Of a stretch of 5,005 bases of DNA, positions 1 to 5,005 are shown piece by piece; position 1 is the first letter of the stretch, and each line of letters opens with the position of its first letter. The stretch covers positions 1 through 5,005 of the forward strand of contig CALAJG010000158.1 in the NCBI GenBank assembly GCA_937923375.1, read 5' to 3'. Position numbers and translations under genes: made by a program. Source of the DNA: an uncultured Leucothrix sp. (GTDB lineage Bacteria > Pseudomonadota > Gammaproteobacteria > Thiotrichales > Thiotrichaceae). The notes under the pieces were generated by a model. It was not told the origin of the DNA. It did not search any database and saw only the letters and a list, made by a program, of their open reading frames with translations.

Positions 1-3000
1 GCTTGTTCCCTATTTTATATCGGGATTTTATTTGTCATCGCTTACTTCGGTGACATCGACAGCTACGCCAAAAAACTACGACCTCATCGGGCACTAATTT
101 ATAGTCTGTCTCTTGCGGTTTATTGCACCTCCTGGACCTACTACGGCGCAGTTGGGAGTGCGACCACCGACGGTTGGCGTTATACCGCAATCTATATCGG
201 CCCTATTCTGTTGATCGTCCTTGGCTATCGATTTCTGAAGAAAGTCGCTACGATTTGTACTGAGCAAAACATTACCTCTATCGCTGATTTCATCGCTTCG
301 CGTTACGGTAAATCCCAGTTTCTGGCGATTTTGGTAACGCTAATTGCCATCACCGGAACGCTGCCCTACATAGCCTTGCAACTTAAAGCGATTGCTTCAA
401 GCTACGCAGTGCTAACCAATTTACCGCCCAGCAGTTTGACCAATCTGGCGGGGTCGACTAGCAGCATTTTAGCGCCCTTTGAAGGTATGACAGGTTCATA
501 TTCACTATGGAATGATACTGGTCTGGTTGTAGCCATGGTCATGGCTGTTTTCTGTATTTTATTTGGCACGCGCTATGTGAATAGCTCAGAGCATCACGAA
601 GGCTTAATCCTAGCGATCGCCTTTGAATCCTTGATTAAGATTCTGGCACTCGCACTAGTCGCAACCCTGGCGATGTTTGTTATTTTTGACTCACCCCCAG
701 ACGCGATTCAAGCCGCTGCGCAAAGTGCACAAGCCAGCGAGCTAATGACCAATGCTTTTAGCACGGATATGCTTCAGCTCACCTTTTTGAGTCATACCGT
801 GTTAGCGATGGCGGCAATATTTTGTTTGCCTCGCCAGTTCCACGTGAGCTTTGTTGAAATCACCGACACTAAACACCTCAAACGCGCGAGATGGGTGTTT
901 CCGGCATACTTACTCATGACCACGCTCTTGGTCATACCGATTACCATTGCAGGCTCAATTACTCACAGCAGCGCTAACTTACCCGATTTAATTACACCGG
1001 ATATGTATGTACTTACCCTGCCTATTGCTGGTGACAACAGCCTGCTGGCTATGTTGGTATTTATTGGGGGATTCTCAGCGGCGACAGGCATGGTAATTGT
1101 TGCAGTCATCACGCTCAGTACCATGCTGTGTAATGACATAGTAATGCCCCTGCTATTTCGCTTCCGCTCTCTGAAGCTGCGTGAACGCAAGGATTTGACC
1201 GGGTTATTACTAGCGATTCGTCGTGTTGCCATCGTTTGTATCTTAACGCTGGGGTATTTTTATTATCAATACATAAACCAATCAGAAGAGGCTTTAGCTT
1301 CGATTGGTCTGACGGCATTCGTCGCTGCCATCCAGTTTGCTCCCGCTATAATCGGCGCGGTTTATTGGAAGCGAGCTAGCCGCAAAGGTGCGATTGTCGG
1401 ACTTATTGTAGGCTTCAGTGTCTGGCTCTACACCTTATTTATTCCCTCTTTACTAAGCAGTTCAACTTGGTGGGCAGAGATAACCAGCAATGGCCCGTTT
1501 AGCATAGAAGCGCTAAGGCCAAACAATCTATTCTATATTGCTGAAATGGATGTGGTTACCCATAGTTTATTGTTTAGCTTAGGTCTCAATATTCTAAGTT
1601 TCGTTATCTTTAGCTGGCAACGTAAGCCAGAGCTGTTGGAGCGCATACAAGCAGCAAACTTTACCCAAACCTCGCAACTTCAGGACCTGTCACAAGGCCT
1701 ACCATGGTGGAGTACTGTCGCGGTTGGTGAGCTTCGATTGCTTGCCGAGAAATTTGTTGGAGAGACTGCGACGCACAAAGCATTTACAGACTACACTGAT
1801 GCACGAAGCGGCGAATTAGTGGCTAGTGAAAAAGCCGACGCCGATATGGTTCGTTTTACAGAACGACTGCTGTCCGGCGCTATCGGCTCTTCCTCAGCTC
1901 GTGTCATCATCAATTCGGTGGTTAACAGGCGTAAAGATTTACCCCTGGAAGACGTATTTAATATTGTGGATGAGAGTTCACAGGCGCGCCAATTTAATGA
2001 AGACCTACTAAACACAACTATTGAGCATATCGACCAGGGTATCAGCGTTATCGATGAAAACTTCCGTTTAGTTGCATGGAACAGCCGGTATTTGGAGCTT
2101 TATCAATATCCAAAGAACTTTATTCGAGTGGGTCGCCCCGTTGAAGACATGATTCGTCATAATGCAATGGTCGGAGAGTGCGGCCCCGGCACGCCAGAAG
2201 AACATATTAAGAAACGTCTGGATTTTATGCGCTCTGGCACCATCCATTCATTTCAGCGACACCGGTCCGACGGTTCAGTACTGCAAATTCAGGGGCGCCC
2301 CCTGCCTAATGGCGGCTTTGTAACCAGCTTTACCGACATTACCGAATACAAAAAAGCGGAACGCGAGCTTCGCGATATCAATGAAAATCTGGAATTACTG
2401 GTGGACGGTAGAACACAGGAATTATCTCAGGTTAATGATAAATTGCAGCGCGCTAATCACAGTAAAACGCGCTTTTTAGCAGCGGTAAATCATGATGTTA
2501 TGCAGCCGTTAAATGCCGCAAGGCTATTTACAGCGGCTTTATCACAAACCAGTGATGAGCAAGTTAAGCTTACGAAGCGAATTAATAGCTCGCTTGACTC
2601 TGCCGAAGAGATTATTAAAACGCTGATCGATATTTCCAAACTCGATGGGGGTTCGATAAAAGCAAACATCACTAAGTTTCGGGTTAGTGATGTGCTTAAC
2701 ACGCTGAACAAAGAGTTTGCGGTGATTGCGGACAATAAAAAAATTGCACTTAAAATGATTGCCTGCGATGCGGTCATTGAAACGGATGCGCATCTGTTGC
2801 GGCGTATCTTACAAAACTTCATTGGCAATGCCTTGCGATATACCAAGGCCGGTGGTCGCGTTAGTTTTGGTTGTCGGCGCATGAATCTCAATAGTCAAAC
2901 ACCTGAGCTGCGAATTTGCGTGTTTGACACTGGCGTTGGTATCCCGGAAGGCGAGCTGACGGCGATTTTTGAAGAGTTCCATCAGCTGGATAATCAGGTC

Positions 3001-3576
3001 ACTGAGGAAAGCAAAGGCGTGGGCTTAGGTCTGTCGATTGCCAAGCGAATCAGCCAGATACTGGGACACAGCATCGGCATAGAATCCGTTTTGGAGAGAG
3101 GCAGTCAGTTCTATCTGACAGTGCCGTTGATTGCCGATCAACAGCCAGCCCTGTCTACCGCCGCCACTGAAAAAACCTTGGCGCCGAGTTTGTCTCTGCC
3201 TATCGCTGGTTTGAAGGTGCTTTGTATCGATAATGATAGTGATATTCTGGATGGCATGACGGCTTTGTTAGAACGTTGGTCGTGCAGGGCTTACTGTGCC
3301 AAGTCGCTTGATATGGCTTTGGAAAGCATCGGGTCGCAGGACTATGAACCGGACGTGATGCTAGTTGATTACAATCTGGGCAGATCCTGTGATCATGGAT
3401 TATTGGTTTTGCAGACGCTTCAGAAACGATTGAAATCAAGTCCACCTGGCGTCTTGATTACCGCTGATGTCAGCGAAGCGGTTATGCAAGAAACAAACGA
3501 ACTTGGTTTTGAGTATCTGAGAAAACCAGTGAATCCAGTGATACTGCGTAAATTACTGATGAAGCTTACCCGATAG
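1..3576 (+). CDS. crbS: SSS-fused hybrid sensor histidine kinase, CrbS/MxtR-like (5' partial)
   Basis: This is an inner-membrane sensor kinase that probably autophosphorylates on His and passes phosphate to the adjacent LuxR-type regulator. The frame is open from base 1 (1191 residues in the window). The TTG at 211 is an internal Leu codon, because conserved symporter sequence (CTSWTYYGAVGSA) lies upstream of it. The first visible residues are already the first membrane helix, so only about ten N-terminal residues should be missing. Domains in window numbering: about 13 hydrophobic helices of an SSS/SLC5 symporter (1-540); STAC-like linker (about 564-643); PAS (about 669-783); coiled-coil linker (784-818); HisKA with phospho-His 831 in NHDVMQPL; HATPase with N box Asn943, G1 DTGVGIP (Asp976) and G2 GVGLGL (nt 3016-3033); receiver with Asp1077, phospho-Asp1123, Thr1154 and Lys1175. 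No HPt domain is seen. CbrA is a related symporter-kinase, but its partner is NtrC-type, so the LuxR-type neighbour favours CrbS/MxtR. The architecture is certain; the symbol is by resemblance. Confidence 0.93.
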   Translation, partial: ACSLFYIGILFVIAYFGDIDSYAKKLRPHRALIYSLSLAVYCTSWTYYGAVGSATTDGWRYTAIYIGPILLIVLGYRFLKKVATICTEQNITSIADFIASRYGKSQFLAILVTLIAITGTLPYIALQLKAIASSYAVLTNLPPSSLTNLAGSTSSILAPFEGMTGSYSLWNDTGLVVAMVMAVFCILFGTRYVNSSEHHEGLILAIAFESLIKILALALVATLAMFVIFDSPPDAIQAAAQSAQASELMTNAFSTDMLQLTFLSHTVLAMAAIFCLPRQFHVSFVEITDTKHLKRARWVFPAYLLMTTLLVIPITIAGSITHSSANLPDLITPDMYVLTLPIAGDNSLLAMLVFIGGFSAATGMVIVAVITLSTMLCNDIVMPLLFRFRSLKLRERKDLTGLLLAIRRVAIVCILTLGYFYYQYINQSEEALASIGLTAFVAAIQFAPAIIGAVYWKRASRKGAIVGLIVGFSVWLYTLFIPSLLSSSTWWAEITSNGPFSIEALRPNNLFYIAEMDVVTHSLLFSLGLNILSFVIFSWQRKPELLERIQAANFTQTSQLQDLSQGLPWWSTVAVGELRLLAEKFVGETATHKAFTDYTDARSGELVASEKADADMVRFTERLLSGAIGSSSARVIINSVVNRRKDLPLEDVFNIVDESSQARQFNEDLLNTTIEHIDQGISVIDENFRLVAWNSRYLELYQYPKNFIRVGRPVEDMIRHNAMVGECGPGTPEEHIKKRLDFMRSGTIHSFQRHRSDGSVLQIQGRPLPNGGFVTSFTDITEYKKAERELRDINENLELLVDGRTQELSQVNDKLQRANHSKTRFLAAVNHDVMQPLNAARLFTAALSQTSDEQVKLTKRINSSLDSAEEIIKTLIDISKLDGGSIKANITKFRVSDVLNTLNKEFAVIADNKKIALKMIACDAVIETDAHLLRRILQNFIGNALRYTKAGGRVSFGCRRMNLNSQTPELRICVFDTGVGIPEGELTAIFEEFHQLDNQVTEESKGVGLGLSIAKRISQILGHSIGIESVLERGSQFYLTVPLIADQQPALSTAATEKTLAPSLSLPIAGLKVLCIDNDSDILDGMTALLERWSCRAYCAKSLDMALESIGSQDYEPDVMLVDYNLGRSCDHGLLVLQTLQKRLKSSPPGVLITADVSEAVMQETNELGFEYLRKPVNPVILRKLLMKLTR
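1690..1932 (+). other. STAC-like linker domain in the sensor kinase
   Basis: Between the last symporter helix (ending near nt 1620) and the PAS domain lies a soluble helical segment. It contains GELRLLAEKFVG and, further on, RFTERLLSGAIGSSSARVI. This resembles the STAC domain known to connect SLC5-type transporters to two-component kinases, where it is thought to relay the state of the transporter domain to the kinase. The assignment is by remembered family pattern and position, and the boundaries are approximate. Confidence 0.65.
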
Positions 3577-3579
3577 TTG

Positions 3580-4248
3580 TCACAGTCCGGTGAGTGAGGT
3601 TGTTTCAAGTTCAAGATAGCTGGATGCCTGCGTCGCCGCCTGTGTCCGGTTGCTCACATTGAGCTTTTTAAAAATCTCGGTTAGGTGCGCTTTAACCGTG
3701 GCTTCAGCGACACATAACTCATCGGCAATCTCGCGGTTTATGCGACCGTCAATCAGCATCATTAACACACGAAACTGCTTCGGGGTTAAGGATTCGATCT
3801 GCTGACTAAAGTTGGTTGGTTCCGGCTCTTCAAGCGTATAGGAAAGATCTATGCCTTCTGGTAAAACGACGTCACCCTGTAAAATATCCTGAACCGCAGT
3901 GACTAACTCCCCTAGTGGCGAAGACTTAGCAATGAAGCCAGACGCGCCATGTTGTATCGCTTTTTTTACAACTGAAGCGTCTTCATGTGCCGAAACGATA
4001 GCAATGGGTATGTGTGGGCAGCGCAAACCCAAATAACGTAAGGCTGAGAAGCCAACCGCGCCAGGCATTTGCAAATCCAGTAGGATCAAGTCACTGTCGT
4101 CGTGTGACTCAATCGCACGCTGTAAAGCGGCAAAGGCACCACAGGTAATAATTTCAATATCACCAAAGCCACTTTGAACAGCTTGCTTCAATGCATCCCT
4201 GAAAAGAGGATGGTCATCAGCTATGATAATTTTTTTGGCAGAAATCAT
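3580..4248 (-). CDS. crbR: NarL/LuxR-family response regulator, CrbR/ErdR-like
   Basis: A cytoplasmic DNA-binding response regulator of 222 residues, a normal length for the NarL/FixJ class. The N-terminal receiver has the acidic pair Asp11-Asp12, phospho-acceptor Asp58 (LILLDLQMPG), Ser86 and Lys108 (FIAKSS), so every phosphorylation-site residue is present. A linker at about 130-148 leads to a LuxR-type helix-turn-helix: LTPKQFRVLMMLIDGRINREIA starts it at 154, and VAEATVKAHLTEIFKKLNVSNR (180-201) holds the recognition helix. The ATG at 4248 is the only reasonable start: an in-frame TAA lies about 50 bases upstream with no ATG, GTG or TTG in between. No strong Shine-Dalgarno precedes it, so translation may be modest. 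It converges on the symporter-kinase with 3 bases between the stops, which makes that kinase its likely partner. By analogy with CrbR/ErdR it would activate acs and other carbon-uptake genes; the divergent ABC transporter gene is a possible target. Family is near certain; the symbol rests on the partner's architecture. Confidence 0.93.
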   Translation of the reverse strand: MISAKKIIIADDHPLFRDALKQAVQSGFGDIEIITCGAFAALQRAIESHDDSDLILLDLQMPGAVGFSALRYLGLRCPHIPIAIVSAHEDASVVKKAIQHGASGFIAKSSPLGELVTAVQDILQGDVVLPEGIDLSYTLEEPEPTNFSQQIESLTPKQFRVLMMLIDGRINREIADELCVAEATVKAHLTEIFKKLNVSNRTQAATQASSYLELETTSLTGL

Positions 4249-4323
4249 GTCAAAAACGGCTTCAATGGTATTAGCAATAAAATGTAGGCGATAAGGTTAA
4301 CTTAAACAGTGGCAAGCTAAAAT

Positions 4324-4337
4324 TAGACCATAGTCTA
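4324..4337. promoter_or_regulatory. Inverted repeat TAGAC-N4-GTCTA, candidate operator
   Basis: A perfect 5-bp inverted repeat (TAGAC CATA GTCTA). Its centre lies about 43 bases before the start point expected from the -10-like TATAGT at 4362, which is where an activator overlapping a -35 would sit. A dimeric NarL/LuxR regulator such as the one encoded alongside is a plausible binder, but the true CrbR motif was not available for comparison. Confidence 0.4.
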
Positions 4338-4338
4338 G

Positions 4339-4367
4339 TGGCATTTAACCAATGCCTTGAATATAGT
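4339..4367 (+). promoter_or_regulatory. Possible activator-dependent promoter for the ABC transporter gene
   Basis: TATAGT at 4362-4367 matches the sigma-70 -10 consensus at five of six positions. The hexamer 17 bases upstream (TGGCAT, 4339-4344) is a poor -35, and two inverted repeats sit on and just upstream of it. A good -10 with a bad -35 and nearby palindromes is typical of promoters that need an activator. Transcription would start near 4374, giving a leader of about 95 bases. An alternative is TTTACA (4417-4422) with TAATAT (4439-4444), 16 bases apart, which would leave a leader of under 20 bases. Confidence 0.35.
4340..4356. promoter_or_regulatory. Inverted repeat GGCATT-N5-AATGCC, candidate operator
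   Basis: Perfect 6-bp arms around TAACC, starting two bases after the neighbouring inverted repeat. It occupies the -35 region of the TATAGT promoter candidate. It could be a second operator half-pair or a short mRNA hairpin. No T-run follows, so it is not an intrinsic terminator. Confidence 0.4.
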
Positions 4368-4390
4368 GTATCAGTGTGATTCTAACACCC

Positions 4391-4402
4391 AATGTGCACA
4401 TT
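4391..4402. promoter_or_regulatory. Perfect 12-bp palindrome AATGTGCACATT
   Basis: An uninterrupted palindrome of 12 bases between the candidate promoter and the ribosome binding site, beginning one base into a CAATG pentamer. If transcription starts near 4374 it lies about 20 bases downstream, a position usual for a repressor or an additional regulator contact. The binding protein is unknown. Confidence 0.4.
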
Positions 4403-4438
4403 CTGAACTACCAAAGTTTACAATGCGCGGACTGGTAA

Positions 4439-4452
4439 TAATATCCATATTA
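4439..4452. promoter_or_regulatory. Inverted repeat TAATAT-CC-ATATTA next to the ribosome binding site
   Basis: Perfect 6-bp AT-only arms around CC, ending on the first base of the Shine-Dalgarno. It could be an operator, part of an alternative -10, or a weak RNA hairpin beside the ribosome site. The arms are AT-only, so a chance occurrence is more likely than for the other palindromes. Confidence 0.25.
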
Positions 4453-4460
4453 GGAGAGGA
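4452..4460 (+). promoter_or_regulatory. Strong Shine-Dalgarno (AGGAGAGGA)
   Basis: A purine-rich site with two overlapping anti-Shine-Dalgarno matches, ending 8 bases before the ATG at 4469. It fixes that ATG as the start and predicts efficient translation, in contrast with the weak site before the divergent regulator gene. Confidence 0.85.
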
Positions 4461-4468
4461 AACAATTC

Positions 4469-4570
4469 ATGAGTAATAATCAAAATGATCGCCGTGACTT
4501 TTTAAAGAAGAGTGCAGCGCTTGGTTTGGCTGGCTCTATGCCAATGTTCTTTTTTAAAGATGCATGGGCA
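4469..4570 (+). other. Twin-arginine (Tat) signal peptide
   Basis: Residues 1-34 of the substrate-binding protein. They comprise a polar n-region with Arg-Arg-Asp-Phe-Leu-Lys-Lys at 8-14, a moderately hydrophobic h-region ending in Met-Phe-Phe-Phe, and Ala-Trp-Ala before the predicted cut. The Tat consensus S/T-RR-x-F-L-K is met except that Asp stands in the first position. Confidence 0.85.
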
Positions 4571-5005
4571 AAAGACTTCGTAAACAACCCAGGTGACAAG
4601 AAAAGCGTTACCTTAGGTTTCAACGTACCACAGACCGGTGCTTATGCAGACGAAGGTGCGGATGAGCTTCGTGCATACAAGCTGGCTGTTAAGCATCTTA
4701 ACGGTGAAGGCAACGACGAAGGTATGCTGGCTACAATGACTAACAAGTCATTGAAAGGTAACGGTGTACTAGGTAAGAAAGTTGAGTACGTAACCGGTGA
4801 TACGCAGACTAAGTCAGACGCAGCACGTGCATCTGCTAAGCGTATGATCGAAAAAGACGGCGCACTGATGATCAGTGGTGGTTCTTCTTCTGGTGTTGCG
4901 ATCGCGGTACAGGGTCTGTGTCAGGAAGCTGGCGTTATTTTCATGGCCGGTCTAACTCACTCAAACGATACGACAGGTAAAGATCGCCGTCGCTATGGTT
5001 TCCGT
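4469..5005 (+). CDS. Tat-exported ABC transporter substrate-binding protein, Peripla_BP_6/UrtA-like (3' partial)
   Basis: The first 179 residues of a periplasmic ligand-binding protein for a branched-chain amino acid/urea/amide-type (HAAT) ABC importer; the frame runs off the window end. The N-terminus is a twin-arginine signal: Arg8-Arg9 in DRRDFLKK, a short hydrophobic stretch (about 15-29) and a probable cleavage site after Ala34 (AWA). It should therefore be exported folded. The mature part starts with the family pattern TLGFNVPQTGAYADEG, then LGKKVEYVTGDTQTKSDAA and SGGSSSGVA; in this family that Gly/Ser-rich loop generally helps bind the ligand's carboxylate or amide. Family members are usually about 400 residues, so over half is missing. 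Permease and ATPase genes are expected downstream but not seen. Codons are strongly biased (Arg only CGT/CGC, mostly GGT for Gly), suggesting high expression. The ligand cannot be read from this fragment. The divergent regulator suggests a small carboxylate or amide, which is inference. Confidence 0.9.
   Translation, partial: MSNNQNDRRDFLKKSAALGLAGSMPMFFFKDAWAKDFVNNPGDKKSVTLGFNVPQTGAYADEGADELRAYKLAVKHLNGEGNDEGMLATMTNKSLKGNGVLGKKVEYVTGDTQTKSDAARASAKRMIEKDGALMISGGSSSGVAIAVQGLCQEAGVIFMAGLTHSNDTTGKDRRRYGFR

Larger units (their letters stand above)
4249..4468. promoter_or_regulatory. Divergent intergenic regulatory region between regulator and ABC transporter genes
   Basis: These 220 bases lie between two divergent starts, so promoters for both genes must be here unless the regulator is transcribed from further away. 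The region is AT-rich and holds no credible ORF or RNA gene. It contains four perfect inverted repeats (4324-4337, 4340-4356, 4391-4402, 4439-4452) and four copies of CAATG on the + strand (4263, 4350, 4390, 4421). For the regulator only a weak promoter can be proposed: TTGCCA at 4315-4310 on the - strand with TATCGC 16 bases on, a poor -10. Confidence 0.7.

Noticed and set aside
211..213. TTG as the start codon of the symporter-kinase
   Set aside because: The frame is open to base 1 and encodes conserved transmembrane symporter sequence upstream, so this is an internal Leu codon of a gene that starts outside the window.
2490..2891. 133-codon open frame on the - strand inside the kinase gene
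   Set aside because: It lies wholly antisense to the conserved HisKA/HATPase coding region, has no recognisable domain, and is best explained as a shadow of that gene.
3577..3600. Possible bidirectional terminator between the convergent genes (TCAC at 3580-3583 pairing with GTGA at 3590-3593)
   Set aside because: The stem is only 4 bp with no T-run on either side, and it overlaps the regulator's stop codon.
4339..4356. Sigma-54 promoter (TGGCA followed by GC)
   Set aside because: The distance between GG and GC is 12 bases rather than the required 10, and the neighbouring regulator is LuxR-type, not a sigma-54 activator.
4375..4390. CRP-like site starting TGTGA
   Set aside because: At the canonical six-base spacing the right half does not match TCACA; only a non-canonical spacing gives a partial match.
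4249..4468. Riboswitch or small RNA gene in the intergenic region
   Set aside because: The inverted repeats are short and separate, no multi-stem structure or T-run terminator is visible, and they fit DNA operators better.

Overview
The window carries three genes, two of them cut by its ends, and fits a mid-GC gammaproteobacterium, probably a marine or aquatic heterotroph. That placement rests on gene family resemblance and base composition as judged by eye, not on a database search. No mobile elements, RNA genes, CRISPR arrays or phage genes are visible.

Bases 1-3576 (+) encode a very large membrane-bound hybrid sensor histidine kinase. A sodium:solute symporter (SSS/SLC5-like) domain is fused through a STAC-like linker and a PAS domain to a HisKA/HATPase core and a C-terminal receiver. 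The reading frame is open back to base 1, so the true start lies just outside the window. Three bases after its stop, on the opposite strand, a 222-residue NarL/LuxR-type response regulator ends (4248-3580, -). A symporter-fused hybrid kinase paired with a LuxR-type regulator matches the CrbS/CrbR system (MxtR/ErdR in pseudomonads), which controls acetate and short-chain carbon use through acs. Here the two genes are tail to tail with no room for a terminator between their stops.

A 220-base divergent intergenic region (4249-4468) separates the regulator from a third gene. It holds four perfect inverted repeats and recurring CAATG pentamers, so it looks like a dense regulatory region. From 4469 (+) a strong Shine-Dalgarno leads into the first 179 codons of a Tat-exported periplasmic substrate-binding protein of the branched-chain amino acid/urea/amide ABC transporter type (Peripla_BP_6). 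Its codon use is that of a highly expressed gene.

Putting these together as inference: the kinase senses a small carboxylate or the flux of one, the regulator acts on DNA, and the divergent ABC transporter operon is a natural candidate target. The unusual points are the convergent kinase/regulator arrangement, the kinase's DxxQ motif beside the phospho-histidine, and the palindrome-rich promoter region.
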